This document shows positions 7,934 through 15,879 of a stretch of DNA of 45,248 nucleotides, piece after piece; position 1 is the stretch's first letter, and each line of letters starts with the position of its first letter. Under the pieces are notes generated by a model. The model was not told where the DNA came from. It ran no database searches and worked only from the letters and a program-made list of their open reading frames with translations. The position numbers and the translations under genes were made by a program. Origin of the DNA: Thalassospira sp. (GTDB lineage: Bacteria; Pseudomonadota; Alphaproteobacteria; Rhodospirillales; Thalassospiraceae); contig NZ_PAQR01000004.1 in NCBI RefSeq assembly GCF_002709775.1, positions 1 through 45,248 of the forward strand, given 5' to 3'.

Positions 7934-10147
7934 TTATCCACTCGCCTCGAGTGATGAGATCGGCTGATGCTTTACCATTTGCGCAATTGCGTCCGCACCG
8001 ACCGGACGGGAATAGTAATAGCCCTGCACGTTATCGCAGCCGATCTTGCGCAAGCATTCCAACTGTGCCGTCGTTTCGACACCTTCGGCGGTTGCCTGCA
8101 AACCAGCAACATGCGCGAAATCGATTACCGCACGGACGAGCTCGCGATCATGCACAGAAACGTCGATCTGCTCGATGAAGACCCTGTCGATCTTGATGAT
8201 ATCGACATCCATGCTCCTGAGCCGCCCAAGGGACGAGAAGCCGGTTCCAAAATCATCAATCGCGACCATGACACCAAGCTCTGTCAGTTCGGCGAGGACA
8301 CGGTCGCTGCGTTCGCCGGTGGCAATGATCGTTTCCGTTACCTCAATGATCAGGCGTGACGGAGCGAGGCCGGTTTTCTGCAATACGTCGCTCACACGTG
8401 CGGTATATCCGGGGTCTTCGAATTCCAGTACCGAGACATTCACAGACACAGAGATTTCTGGCCATTTAACGGCCTCTTCACATGCCGTTTGCAAGGCCCA
8501 CGCACCAAGTTCGCGGATCATGCCGGTTTCCTCAGCGACAGGAATGAACCTGTCGGGGGGAATGAGGCCATGTGCCGGATGCTCCCAGCGTGCAAGGGCC
8601 TCTACCCCCAGCAATGTTTCCTCTGGCAGGCTGTAGACTGGCTGGAAATGAAGATACAACTGGGATGCACCGGCATCGAGTGCCAAACGCAGATCATGTT
8701 CGATCTGACGTTTTTCCCGGTTTCGCGCATCCATTTCGGGATCAAAGGCCACAAACTGGTTACGGCCATTATTCTTGGCCCAGTATAGCGCGACATCAGC
8801 ACGGCGGATCAATTCCTCGCGGCCAAGCGCATCCTCATCATCAAAGGCAAAACCGATGCTCATGGCGATGGGCACTTTGCGCCCGTCAATATCTACCGGC
8901 TCATTGCAGGCCTGATACAATCGTTCACAGAATGCTTCCGCATCTAAGGCTGACGAAATCCGTCCCAGCAGCAAGGTAAATTCATCACCACCAACGCGCG
9001 CAATCAGCTCATCATCGGGCAGCAAGGACTCAAGGCGCTTGGCAACGGCACAGATCATCTTATCCCCGGACTGATGACCAAGGGTGTCGTTGATCTGCTT
9101 GAAGTGATCAATGTCGACAAACAGCAGCGCCACGCCCGATGGCGAGCGGTTCTTGTCTGCCAGTTCGCGGTCGACACGGTCATTGAAACAGGATCGGTTT
9201 GGCAAGCCGGTCAGGGAGTCATGACGGGCCATATACAGCATCTTGCTTGCCGCCTGTCGCTGTTCGCGATAACGGGTGCGCAATTGCAGCGAGAAGACAA
9301 CCACAAGGATGGCAATGACGGCACCAAGCGCTATCAACATCGGCGAGAGGAAGGAAAATACGCGACTTCCGGGCTGGTAGGGCACCCAGATGAAATAGCC
9401 GATGGTGTTGCTATTGGCGTCCACAAGTCGACTGGAAAGCTCGCGCCCGGTGCGATCATTCATGCGCGAGAAACGGAGCTGGTCAAACAGGAACTTGTGT
9501 TCGACCTCGCTTAGGAACTCGTCATCAAGAAAGCGAATGGCAACAAAGACATTCTCGTTACCAGGAGTCTGGATAATCGTGCCATCGTCAGAAACAATCG
9601 GTTTGGCACTGATGATGGCCGGACGCCCATTGATAACCGCCATTTCGCCGACACCTGGCGATTGCAGATAGGCTTTCAGGTCGAGTTCCCATTCATCAAG
9701 CAGCTTCCGACGCAAGGACTTCACAAGGCCAAAAATCGTTTGTCCAACGATGGCGAAAGACAAAGTGTCCTTTGATTTTTCCTCGACATATTCGTGAAGC
9801 AGCTGATCGTCAGGCGAAAGAACGAACAACCCGTCATGACCGAAGTAATCCTGCATCCAGATGCCAAGATTCCACTCGACCCATTCTTCATCACCATTGC
9901 GCACCGCGTTGATCGTGTCGTTCCAGATGGTCACACTTTCCTGCTCATGGGCGACCTGATCAAGCATGTCACCTATAACGCGTTCAAACATGTATTTCTG
10001 GCGCTCATAGGCAACGTTGTCGGCTTCTTGCGTCGTCCAATACAACAACCAGAAGCCCCCGAAATTGAGCAACAGCACCGCAATCGCGACCGGCAAGGTC
10101 CGCGTCAGCAGAAAGTTTTTATGTGAGAAAAACCCGGAGTTTGGCAC
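7934..10147 (-). CDS. Membrane-bound CHASE4-GGDEF-EAL cyclic-di-GMP protein
   Basis: The 737-residue protein probably makes or degrades cyclic-di-GMP in response to a periplasmic signal. In order: a short cytoplasmic tail, a membrane segment (about 13-35), a periplasmic CHASE4-like sensor (about 45-250), a second membrane segment (about 265-290), a GGDEF domain with intact RVGGDEF near residue 385, and an EAL domain with VEALARWEHP near 515. The EAL part also keeps EVTE and the loop DDFGTGFSSL, residues needed for phosphodiesterase activity. Both domains therefore look catalytically competent. The start is a GTG at 10147 with AAGGGA just upstream; a stop codon two codons further upstream excludes longer versions. 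The ligand of the sensor cannot be read from the sequence. The DUF488 gene follows on the same strand. Confidence 0.93.
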   Translation of the reverse strand: MPNSGFFSHKNFLLTRTLPVAIAVLLLNFGGFWLLYWTTQEADNVAYERQKYMFERVIGDMLDQVAHEQESVTIWNDTINAVRNGDEEWVEWNLGIWMQDYFGHDGLFVLSPDDQLLHEYVEEKSKDTLSFAIVGQTIFGLVKSLRRKLLDEWELDLKAYLQSPGVGEMAVINGRPAIISAKPIVSDDGTIIQTPGNENVFVAIRFLDDEFLSEVEHKFLFDQLRFSRMNDRTGRELSSRLVDANSNTIGYFIWVPYQPGSRVFSFLSPMLIALGAVIAILVVVFSLQLRTRYREQRQAASKMLYMARHDSLTGLPNRSCFNDRVDRELADKNRSPSGVALLFVDIDHFKQINDTLGHQSGDKMICAVAKRLESLLPDDELIARVGGDEFTLLLGRISSALDAEAFCERLYQACNEPVDIDGRKVPIAMSIGFAFDDEDALGREELIRRADVALYWAKNNGRNQFVAFDPEMDARNREKRQIEHDLRLALDAGASQLYLHFQPVYSLPEETLLGVEALARWEHPAHGLIPPDRFIPVAEETGMIRELGAWALQTACEEAVKWPEISVSVNVSVLEFEDPGYTARVSDVLQKTGLAPSRLIIEVTETIIATGERSDRVLAELTELGVMVAIDDFGTGFSSLGRLRSMDVDIIKIDRVFIEQIDVSVHDRELVRAVIDFAHVAGLQATAEGVETTAQLECLRKIGCDNVQGYYYSRPVGADAIAQMVKHQPISSLEASG

Positions 10148-10323
10148 CCATCATCCCTTTGCAGAGCATACGCCCCTTAGAACCACCACTTTTGGATAGC
10201 ATACATTAACCTGTAAGGTTTGCCGAGATAGATGATTTTTCAATAGCCGAACGTTAGAAATTGGGCTTGGTACCGGATAAATCGACGGATTTATTTCACA
10301 CGCCCAAAAGACGACTCGAAACG

Positions 10324-10353
10324 AAAAAGACCGCCCCGAAGGACGGCCTTTTT
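10324..10353 (-). terminator. Terminator of the tRNA-Gly transcript
   Basis: On the minus strand an A5 run and GGCCGTCC pair through a TTCG tetraloop with GGGCGGTC and T5. Two G-U pairs form only in the minus-strand RNA, so this is the functional direction. It lies 14 bases after the second tRNA. Confidence 0.85.
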
Positions 10354-10366
10354 AGAACTTTCATCA

Positions 10367-10441
10367 TGGAGCGGGCGAAGAGATTCGAACTCTCGACCCT
10401 AACCTTGGCAAGGTTATGCTCTACCCCTGAGCTACGCCCGC
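10367..10441 (-). tRNA. tRNA-Gly (anticodon GCC), second copy in the transcript
   Basis: The cloverleaf reads GCGGGCG acceptor arm, D-arm AGCTC-AGGGGTA-GAGC, anticodon stem-loop AACCTTGCCAAGGTT with anticodon GCC, T-arm GAGAGTTCGAATCTC and the closing CGCCCGC. The CCA end is encoded (10367-10369). The 75 bases are identical to the copy at 10479-10553. Confidence 0.97.
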
Positions 10442-10478
10442 ATCATCATGAAAGCGATGATCTATGAAACCGGTCTGA

Positions 10479-10553
10479 TGGAGCGGGCGAAGAGATTCGA
10501 ACTCTCGACCCTAACCTTGGCAAGGTTATGCTCTACCCCTGAGCTACGCCCGC
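10479..10553 (-). tRNA. tRNA-Gly (anticodon GCC), first copy in the transcript
   Basis: This has the same 75-base sequence as the downstream copy, including the encoded CCA (10479-10481). The repeat period is 112 bases, and the 37-base spacer does not look like a third tRNA or a terminator. Both are probably cut from one transcript started at the promoter at 10592-10619. Confidence 0.97.
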
Positions 10554-10591
10554 GTTCATCAGATTGTTTCTGCCCCTGTGGAGCGGCGCGG

Positions 10592-10619
10592 ATAATAGCC
10601 CAACAAAGAGCGATTGCAA
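10592..10619 (-). promoter_or_regulatory. Sigma-70 type promoter of the tRNA-Gly pair
   Basis: On the minus strand TTGCAA and TATTAT are separated by 16 bases. They are followed by a GC-rich discriminator (CCGCGCCGC), the kind that makes stable-RNA promoters sensitive to the stringent response. The position, about 38 bases before the first tRNA, fits. Confidence 0.75.
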
Positions 10620-10771
10620 CCCTTTTTTCCATGAAAACGTAACATCGGGAATTTTGGCGGTTTTCCTTGACTTTAAGGGCTTCAATTGTCGAAATCCGAC
10701 CCGGTTTACGCAAATTTGCGTCCGGTTTTGAACTTGGTTATCTTTTGGCGCACAGCCGCAAGGGAAAGAGC

Positions 10772-11281
10772 ATGAGCGATCCATCAACCCAGCTTTTCGA
10801 TCACCTGGCCAAATTGGGCATCGAAACGACAACACATGAGCACGAACCGCTGTTTACGGTCGAGGATTCGCAAAAGCTGCGCGGGGACCTGCCGGGACTG
10901 CATTCCAAGAACCTGTTTGTCAAAGACAAGAAGGGTGAGTTGTGGCTGGTCGTTGCCGAGGAAGAGACCGAAATCCGCATGAACCACCTGCATAAGCGGT
11001 TGGGATGCGCGCGCCTGTCCTTTGGCAAGCCAGAGCTTCTGATCGAAACGCTGGGCATCAAGCCGGGCTCGGTGACACCCTTTGCCTTGCTTAATGATCA
11101 GGATCGCAAGGTCAAACTGGCGCTTGATGCCAAGCTTGCCAACGGGGATGTGTTGAATTTTCACCCCTTGCGAAATGACCGAACCACGACAATTTCCTCG
11201 GCAGATCTGTTAACCTTCATCGGCTCGCTTGGATATGAGGCGATGATTATTGATTTTGATGCCGAACCCGCCGCCGAATAA
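10772..11281 (+). CDS. proX: Prolyl-tRNA editing protein, YbaK/ProX family
   Basis: Proteins of this family act in trans to hydrolyse wrongly charged tRNA-Pro (mostly Ala-tRNA-Pro), so guarding translation fidelity in the cytoplasm. The 169-residue length is normal for a stand-alone editing domain. KNLFVKDKKGELWLVV carries the conserved lysine and strand of the active-site pocket, and GSVTPFALLNDQ is the conserved GxxxPFxLxND loop. The frame continues upstream to 10667, but the ATG at 10772 has AGGGAAAGAG in front and the family begins at this point. It is followed by 143 bases and then the thioredoxin-type gene on the same strand. The divergent tRNA-Gly promoter lies upstream. Confidence 0.9.
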   Translation: MSDPSTQLFDHLAKLGIETTTHEHEPLFTVEDSQKLRGDLPGLHSKNLFVKDKKGELWLVVAEEETEIRMNHLHKRLGCARLSFGKPELLIETLGIKPGSVTPFALLNDQDRKVKLALDAKLANGDVLNFHPLRNDRTTTISSADLLTFIGSLGYEAMIIDFDAEPAAE

Positions 11282-11313
11282 CGATAAATGAACCCTGGAC
11301 ACCTGAGTAAGTC

Positions 11314-11335
11314 CTTAAATTCGCTTATATTTAAG
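11314..11335. promoter_or_regulatory. AT-rich dyad upstream of cnoX
   Basis: CTTAAAT and ATTTAAG are perfect 7-bp arms around an 8-base centre, 89 bases before the cnoX start. Flanking CACCT and AGGTG form a looser outer pair. A closely related dyad lies upstream of the ferredoxin reductase gene at 33991-34010. No regulator is assigned. Confidence 0.35.
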
Positions 11336-11424
11336 TATAGGTGACACGCAATATCATATGGATGCCTCTTGTCGTCCGGGCATGGCGGTATCATCTAGAA
11401 TTCAGAATTAGTGAGTGAACAATA

Positions 11425-12351
11425 ATGTCGATCATTCTTGACGCAAATGCGCCAGATAGCGCCACCAGCCAAAATCAGGATTCCGACCTGATCAAGGACA
11501 GCACTGTTGAAACTTTCGTTCAGGACGTCATTGAACCGTCCATGGAAGTGCCGGTTGTTGTCGATTTCTGGGCGCCCTGGTGCGGTCCGTGCAAAAACCT
11601 GACTCCGGTGATCGAAAAGGTCACACGTGAGGCTGGTGGACGCGTGAAGCTGGTCAAAGTCAATATCGACGAAAACCAGGAATTGGCGATGCAGCTGCGC
11701 ATTCAGTCGGTTCCGACGGTTTATGCCTTCAAGGGCGGCCGCCCGGTCGATGGTTTTCAGGGTGCGCAGCCGGAAAGCGAAGTGCGCGCCTTTTATGAAA
11801 AGCTTGCCGGCGGCCCGATTGAAAGCCCGATCGAGATGCTGCTTGAACAAGCAAGTGCCGCACTTGCGGAAGACGACTTTGAAACGGCACACGGATTTTA
11901 TGTCAGCGTACTTGAACGCGAACAGGAAAATGAAATTGCCATTGGCGGGATGATACGTTGCATGGTCGGCATGGGCGAAGTTGAAGAAGCCCGCCACTTT
12001 GTTGACAACATGTCCGATCTTGATCGCATGAAGGCGCCAATTGCGGCCGCCATCAGCGCGCTTGAACTGGCCGAAACCGGTGTGTCAGGGGAAGACCTTG
12101 ATGCGGCGCGCGCCAAAGCCGAAGCCAACCCGAACGACCCGCAGGCGCAATATGATTACGGCATGGCGTGCTTTGCCGCGAACAAGCGTGATGAGGCGGT
12201 GAATGCCATGATCACCATCATTCGCACCAACCGCGAATGGAATGAAGATGCAGGACGTACCCAGCTCCTGAAGTTTTTTGAAGCCTGGGGCCCGATGGAT
12301 CCCGCCAGCGTCGCCGGACGCCGTGCCTTATCAACGGTACTATTTTCATGA
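11425..12351 (+). CDS. cnoX: Thioredoxin-domain chaperedoxin (CnoX/YbbN family)
   Basis: CnoX proteins combine a thioredoxin fold with a TPR-like tail and protect client proteins, including GroEL substrates, from aggregation and over-oxidation. The 308-residue protein has an N-terminal extension (1-25), a thioredoxin domain (about 26-130) with FWAPWCGPCK (Cys53 and Cys56) and the cis-proline SVPT, and a C-terminal helical-repeat region (about 140-305) that includes NPNDPQAQYDYGMACFAANK. Both active-site cysteines are present, unlike in E. coli YbbN, so it should keep reductase activity as described for the Caulobacter protein. The stop overlaps the start of the LON-domain gene by four bases (ATGA), pointing to translational coupling. 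The first gene of a four-gene run ending at 13674. Confidence 0.92.
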   Translation: MSIILDANAPDSATSQNQDSDLIKDSTVETFVQDVIEPSMEVPVVVDFWAPWCGPCKNLTPVIEKVTREAGGRVKLVKVNIDENQELAMQLRIQSVPTVYAFKGGRPVDGFQGAQPESEVRAFYEKLAGGPIESPIEMLLEQASAALAEDDFETAHGFYVSVLEREQENEIAIGGMIRCMVGMGEVEEARHFVDNMSDLDRMKAPIAAAISALELAETGVSGEDLDAARAKAEANPNDPQAQYDYGMACFAANKRDEAVNAMITIIRTNREWNEDAGRTQLLKFFEAWGPMDPASVAGRRALSTVLFS

Positions 12352-13037
12352 GCATATGCGGCCCCTTTGATCCTGAACTATCGGATCTCCCGGAAACCAT
12401 GCCGGTATTCCCGTTAAGCGGTGCACTGTTGCTGCCGCGCGGGCATTTGCCGCTCAATATCTTTGAGCCGCGATACATGAATATGGTCAGCGATGCACTT
12501 GGTCAGGACCGGATGATTGGCATGATCCAGCCCCGCCCTAATCAACGCGATGCCTATTTCATGAACCCGGACAATCCGGAGATCTTTTCAACAGGATGTG
12601 CGGGCCGCATTACCGCCTTTAGCGAAACCGACGATGGGCGTTTTTTGATCACGCTGACCGGTGTGTGTCGTTTTACCGTCCTTGAGGAATTGCCCGAAAA
12701 CGGTCGCGGCTATCGCACTGTGCGTGGCGATTTTGCGCCGTGGCAGGATGATCTCGCACTGCCGGGTGAGGATATGTCGATCAATCGTGACCGGCTGCGT
12801 ATCGCACTTGAGGCCTATTTTGCGCAACATTCACTTCGGTCTTGCTGGGATACGCTGGCTGATAGCGATGATGAAATGCTGATCACGACCATTTCGATGG
12901 GCTGTCGGCTTAGTCCGCTTGAAAAACAGGCTTTGCTCGAATGCACAACCCTGTATGATCGCGGCGATATGCTGACGACCTTGCTTGAGATGGCAGTGCA
13001 CGCAGATCCCAAGCAATCGTATAGCAACACCAACTGA
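12348..13037 (+). CDS. LON substrate-binding domain protein
   Basis: This stand-alone LON N-terminal (PUA-like) domain lacks both the ATPase and the protease parts of Lon. The 229-residue length is usual for the family. [29 protein letters not shown] is the conserved start, here at about residues 18-46, followed by the IGMIQP strand. The role is unproven; substrate or peptide binding is assumed from the Lon domain. The start overlaps the cnoX stop by four bases, so the two are co-translated, which suggests a shared part in protein quality control. Trm112-like and DUF971 genes follow closely on the same strand, a gene order I know from other alphaproteobacteria. Confidence 0.9.
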   Translation: MSICGPFDPELSDLPETMPVFPLSGALLLPRGHLPLNIFEPRYMNMVSDALGQDRMIGMIQPRPNQRDAYFMNPDNPEIFSTGCAGRITAFSETDDGRFLITLTGVCRFTVLEELPENGRGYRTVRGDFAPWQDDLALPGEDMSINRDRLRIALEAYFAQHSLRSCWDTLADSDDEMLITTISMGCRLSPLEKQALLECTTLYDRGDMLTTLLEMAVHADPKQSYSNTN

Positions 13038-13083
13038 ACATAGATGCCATTGCTACGGCATACCCAATTTGAAGGCTGAATTC

Positions 13084-13272
13084 ATGACCGCGACCCCAAG
13101 CCCGGTAGACCCGAAACTTCTTGAAATACTTGTCTGTCCGGTCACCAAGCAGGCGCTGGAATATGATCGTGAAAATAACGAGCTGATCAGCCCGAAGGCC
13201 GGCCTTGCATACCCGATCCGCGACGGCATTCCGATCATGCTCCCCGACGAAGCCCGCGCCATCGAAGATTAA
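13084..13272 (+). CDS. Trm112/UPF0434 family small protein
   Basis: This 62-residue protein belongs to the Trm112-like family, whose members often activate methyltransferases. [17 protein letters not shown] and [16 protein letters not shown] are the family's two conserved strands. Only one cysteine (in CPVT) is present, so the four-cysteine zinc site of the eukaryotic relatives is missing, as in many bacterial members. The ATG at 13084 is preceded by AAGG at a normal distance; the frame reaches further upstream into the LON gene, but that part does not resemble the family. The partner enzyme cannot be named from the sequence. Third gene of the cnoX run. Confidence 0.88.
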   Translation: MTATPSPVDPKLLEILVCPVTKQALEYDRENNELISPKAGLAYPIRDGIPIMLPDEARAIED

Positions 13273-13290
13273 GGCAAGGACATACCCTAA

Positions 13291-13674
13291 ATGTCCAATG
13301 ACGGCTTTACCCCAGCATTCAGCCCGGTCGAAATCAATTATCTGCGCGATGACCGCATTCTGGAAATCATCTGGGATGATGGCGCTAAGACGTATCTGAG
13401 CGCTGAACTGCTACGGGTCGAAAGCCCGTCAGCCGAAGTTCAGGGGCATCACCCCTCGGAAAAGAAGATTATCTCTGGTCGCCGGCATGTCGGCGTCATT
13501 GATATCGCGCCGGTGGGAAATTATGCCGTTCGGATCAGCTTTGATGACCTGCATGATAGCGGTCTGTTCAGCTGGCAATATCTTCGCGAGATGCACGACA
13601 ATCAGGACAAGCTGTGGAAAGACTATCTCGCAGCGCTTGAAGCACGCGGCCTATCACGCGATCCTTCGCGCTAG
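13291..13674 (+). CDS. DUF971 (GBBH-like N-terminal domain) protein
   Basis: This 127-residue protein consists of one DUF971 domain, the small domain found at the N-terminus of gamma-butyrobetaine hydroxylase and as a stand-alone protein near iron-sulfur and Mrp-type genes. EIIWDDGAKTYLSAELLRVESPSAEVQGH and VGNYAVRISFDDLHDSGLFSWQYL are the characteristic segments (the second near residues 75-98). It has no cysteines, so it does not bind metal through thiols. Its function is not established. It is the last gene of the cnoX-LON-Trm112-DUF971 run, 18 bases after the Trm112-like gene, and is followed by a strong terminator. Confidence 0.88.
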   Translation: MSNDGFTPAFSPVEINYLRDDRILEIIWDDGAKTYLSAELLRVESPSAEVQGHHPSEKKIISGRRHVGVIDIAPVGNYAVRISFDDLHDSGLFSWQYLREMHDNQDKLWKDYLAALEARGLSRDPSR

Positions 13675-13726
13675 TCGACCCGGTCTTTCCAGCGCTCTCT
13701 AACCTTCACATCACACACCTAGAAGC

Positions 13727-13760
13727 AAAAACGGCCCTGCCAAAGACAGGACCGTTTTTT
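13727..13760. terminator. Bidirectional terminator between the DUF971 gene and ompW
   Basis: An A5 run and ACGG-C-CCTG pair across a CCAAAGA loop with CAGG-A-CCGT and T6. A-runs and T-runs on both sides let it serve both converging genes. Confidence 0.85.
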
Positions 13761-13799
13761 AACTGTCTGAGCGAAGCAAGCACCTCGCAGACGCGCTTC

Positions 13800-14456
13800 T
13801 TAGAATCGGTAACCTACACCAACACCGAAGACCCACGGATCAAGGTGCGCTTTGGATGTGTTGGAACCGTTGTCGATATTGACGTCGGTATCGAGGAAGA
13901 TCTTTTTGACATCAAGGTTGACCGACCACGGACCAGAAATCGCGTAGTCAAAACCGGCTTGGAAAGCATAGCCAAAACCATCGTCATATTTGACGGAACC
14001 GAACTGGCCCGGCTTGGAGTCATAGAAGAAGGTGTAGTTGATACCTGCACCGACATACGGGCTCCAACGGCTTTCCGGCATGAAGTGATACTGCAGGGTC
14101 AAGGTCGGCGGCAGTAGACGCACGGAACCGGCATCAAGGCTCGGGTTCGACCAATCCAGATCGTGCTGGGTGGTTGCCGCAATCAGTTCGAGTGCGATGT
14201 TATCGGTAACGAAGTAGGAGAAATCCACCTCAGGAACAACATCGTTGTTCAGCTTACCTTCGCCGGTACCAATTGTATCGTCGTAGGTGTCCTCATCCGG
14301 AACCATCGCGATACCACGTGCACGGATGACGAAGTCACCGGCCTGTTTGGTTTTGAATTCGGCGGTCTGTGCGGAAGCCGGATTGGCTGCAACGAGCGAA
14401 GCGGCCATCATGCCACCCAACAACGCGGTGCCAAGAAGTTTGGATTTGAATGACAT
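13800..14456 (-). CDS. ompW: Outer-membrane protein OmpW
   Basis: OmpW is an eight-stranded outer-membrane beta-barrel thought to pass small hydrophobic molecules. The 218-residue precursor has a signal peptide (1-29, cleavage after ASA) and a barrel ending in the aromatic GVGYRF needed for outer-membrane insertion. Family segments include IRARGIAMVPDED near the mature start, NIALELIAATTQHD, LPPTLTLQYHFMP and PYVGAGINYTFFYD. The ATG at 14456 has a strong AGGGGA ribosome binding site; the frame continues upstream to 14582 but without a signal sequence. Its upstream region carries a striking promoter with a dyad in the spacer and an FNR-like box. In enterobacteria and pseudomonads ompW homologues respond to oxygen and stress, so such control would make sense here. 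Confidence 0.93.
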   Translation of the reverse strand: MSFKSKLLGTALLGGMMAASLVAANPASAQTAEFKTKQAGDFVIRARGIAMVPDEDTYDDTIGTGEGKLNNDVVPEVDFSYFVTDNIALELIAATTQHDLDWSNPSLDAGSVRLLPPTLTLQYHFMPESRWSPYVGAGINYTFFYDSKPGQFGSVKYDDGFGYAFQAGFDYAISGPWSVNLDVKKIFLDTDVNIDNGSNTSKAHLDPWVFGVGVGYRF

Positions 14457-14519
14457 TATCTGTCCCCTGTTAGTTTGATTAACTGGGAGGGACATTGCGC
14501 TTTTCTGTTTGCTGACTTG

Positions 14520-14533
14520 TTGACACAAATCAA
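14520..14533. promoter_or_regulatory. FNR/Anr-like box upstream of ompW
   Basis: TTGAC-ACAA-ATCAA differs from the FNR consensus TTGAT-N4-ATCAA at one position. It lies 64 bases before the ompW ATG and about 35 bases downstream of the -10 element at 14568-14573, so with that promoter it would repress. Activation of a second, weaker promoter closer to the gene is the alternative. Confidence 0.5.
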
Positions 14534-14567
14534 GAAGTCGAAACAAAAAACGACAGAGTTTTGAACG

Positions 14568-14598
14568 ATTATAAGTGACCATCGATCACTTATTGCAA
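14568..14598 (-). promoter_or_regulatory. ompW promoter with 19-bp spacer and centred dyad
   Basis: On the minus strand TTGCAA and a perfect TATAAT are 19 bases apart. Inside the spacer, and reaching into the -10, is the dyad ATAAGTGA-N7-TCACTTAT (14571-14593); its centre is within one base of the spacer centre. An over-long spacer with a centred dyad is the layout of MerR-family promoters. No merR gene is in the window. Confidence 0.6.
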
Positions 14599-14655
14599 TT
14601 TTTCTAACGAAAAAGTCGCAAAATGCTGGGCGTTTTTCTTCGCGAAATCAAACCG

Positions 14656-15879
14656 TTAGAGCGACTTTCCCTGCATGAGCTTTGGCAAAGTGCCCGCATA
14701 GCCCATGGCATGAGACATGAAAGTCTTTTTCAGTGGCGGGATTTTCTCGACAATGGCAAGCCCAAGATCACGCGCCCAGCGGATCGGAGCAATGTCGTTC
14801 GAGAACAAACGAGTCGTGATATCAGTTACCGCCAACATCACTGTATTATCAAAGCGGCGCCACTGTTCGTACTCGGCCAGAACATCGGCACTGCCGATAT
14901 CGCGGCCGAGGCGGCGGGCATTGACCAGAATTTCGGCGAGAACCGCCACATCGCGGATCCCCATATTCAGACCCTGGCCTGCAATCGGGTGCATGCCATG
15001 TGCTGCATCCCCAATGAGTGCAAGACGATCCTGCGTATAGTGATAGGCATGCTGCAGTCCAAGCGGGTAGCAGAAACGCGGACCAATCACTTCAAGATCG
15101 CCCAGATAGCCGTCAAAGCGGCGGTGCAATTCATCAAGAAAGGTCTGGTCATCCAGATTGACCAGATAGTTGGCCTGCTCAGTCCCCTCGGTCCAGACGA
15201 TCGAGCAGCGGTTATCGGTCATCGGCAAGATCGCGAACGGACCTGCCGGCAGGAAGTGTTCGACCGCCAGACCATTGTGCGGAACCTTGTGCTTAACCGT
15301 GCAGACAACCGCACTTTGCTTGTAGCTCCAGTTATAGGTCTTGATCCCGGCCCATTCGCGCAGCATGGATTTGCGTCCTTCTGCACCGATGGCAAGGGGA
15401 GCTCGGATGGACTGCCCGTCGGCGAGCGTTATGGTCATGCCCCCCTGATCGCGGGCAATGGTTTCGACCTTTGCCGGTGCAATCATCTTGACCAGATCGC
15501 TTTTTTCGATGGCACGATAAAGCGCACTGCGTGTCACAAGGTTTTCGACGATATAGCCGAGCGGCTCGTCACCAACGTCATGATGATCATAATGCAGGAA
15601 TAGCGGGCTTTGACCGTCGGCAATCCGGATATCGAGGATCGGTTCCGCGCCGTCCGCCATCTTGTCCCAGGCTCCAATGACCTCAAGCACCGACTTGGAG
15701 GCAGCCGCAATCGCACAGGTGCGACCGTCATAATTGGCGGTCAGGATGGTTTTGGGGTCTGCATAATCAATCACCACCGACTTGATACCACCATGGGCCA
15801 AAGCCAAAGCCATCGAGGCGCCGTTCAGCCCACCCCCAAGAATGATGACATCGGTATGAAGTGCCGGCTGATCATGCAT
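14656..15879 (-). CDS. ubiH: UbiH/UbiF/COQ6-family FAD-dependent monooxygenase
   Basis: The enzyme probably hydroxylates the aromatic ring of a ubiquinone precursor at the cytoplasmic face of the membrane, using FAD, NAD(P)H and oxygen. The 407-residue length is typical. The FAD-binding GGGLNG motif is at residues 15-20, NYDGRTCAIAAAS follows near 54, and the C-terminal flavin motif GDAAHGMHPIAGQGLNMGIRD lies near residues 280-300. The frame stays open upstream to 16020, but the ATG at 15879 with AGGAAA in front starts exactly at the FAD fold. Alphaproteobacterial members differ in which ring position they act on (UbiH, UbiF and UbiL types), and I cannot decide this by eye, so the symbol is provisional. 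It appears to be monocistronic. Confidence 0.87.
   Translation of the reverse strand: MHDQPALHTDVIILGGGLNGASMALALAHGGIKSVVIDYADPKTILTANYDGRTCAIAAASKSVLEVIGAWDKMADGAEPILDIRIADGQSPLFLHYDHHDVGDEPLGYIVENLVTRSALYRAIEKSDLVKMIAPAKVETIARDQGGMTITLADGQSIRAPLAIGAEGRKSMLREWAGIKTYNWSYKQSAVVCTVKHKVPHNGLAVEHFLPAGPFAILPMTDNRCSIVWTEGTEQANYLVNLDDQTFLDELHRRFDGYLGDLEVIGPRFCYPLGLQHAYHYTQDRLALIGDAAHGMHPIAGQGLNMGIRDVAVLAEILVNARRLGRDIGSADVLAEYEQWRRFDNTVMLAVTDITTRLFSNDIAPIRWARDLGLAIVEKIPPLKKTFMSHAMGYAGTLPKLMQGKSL

Noticed and set aside
7885..7941. GTG-started extension of the DUF488 protein that would look like a signal peptide
   Set aside because: The family is cytoplasmic and its domain starts after the ATG at 7884; the hydrophobic stretch is probably untranslated.
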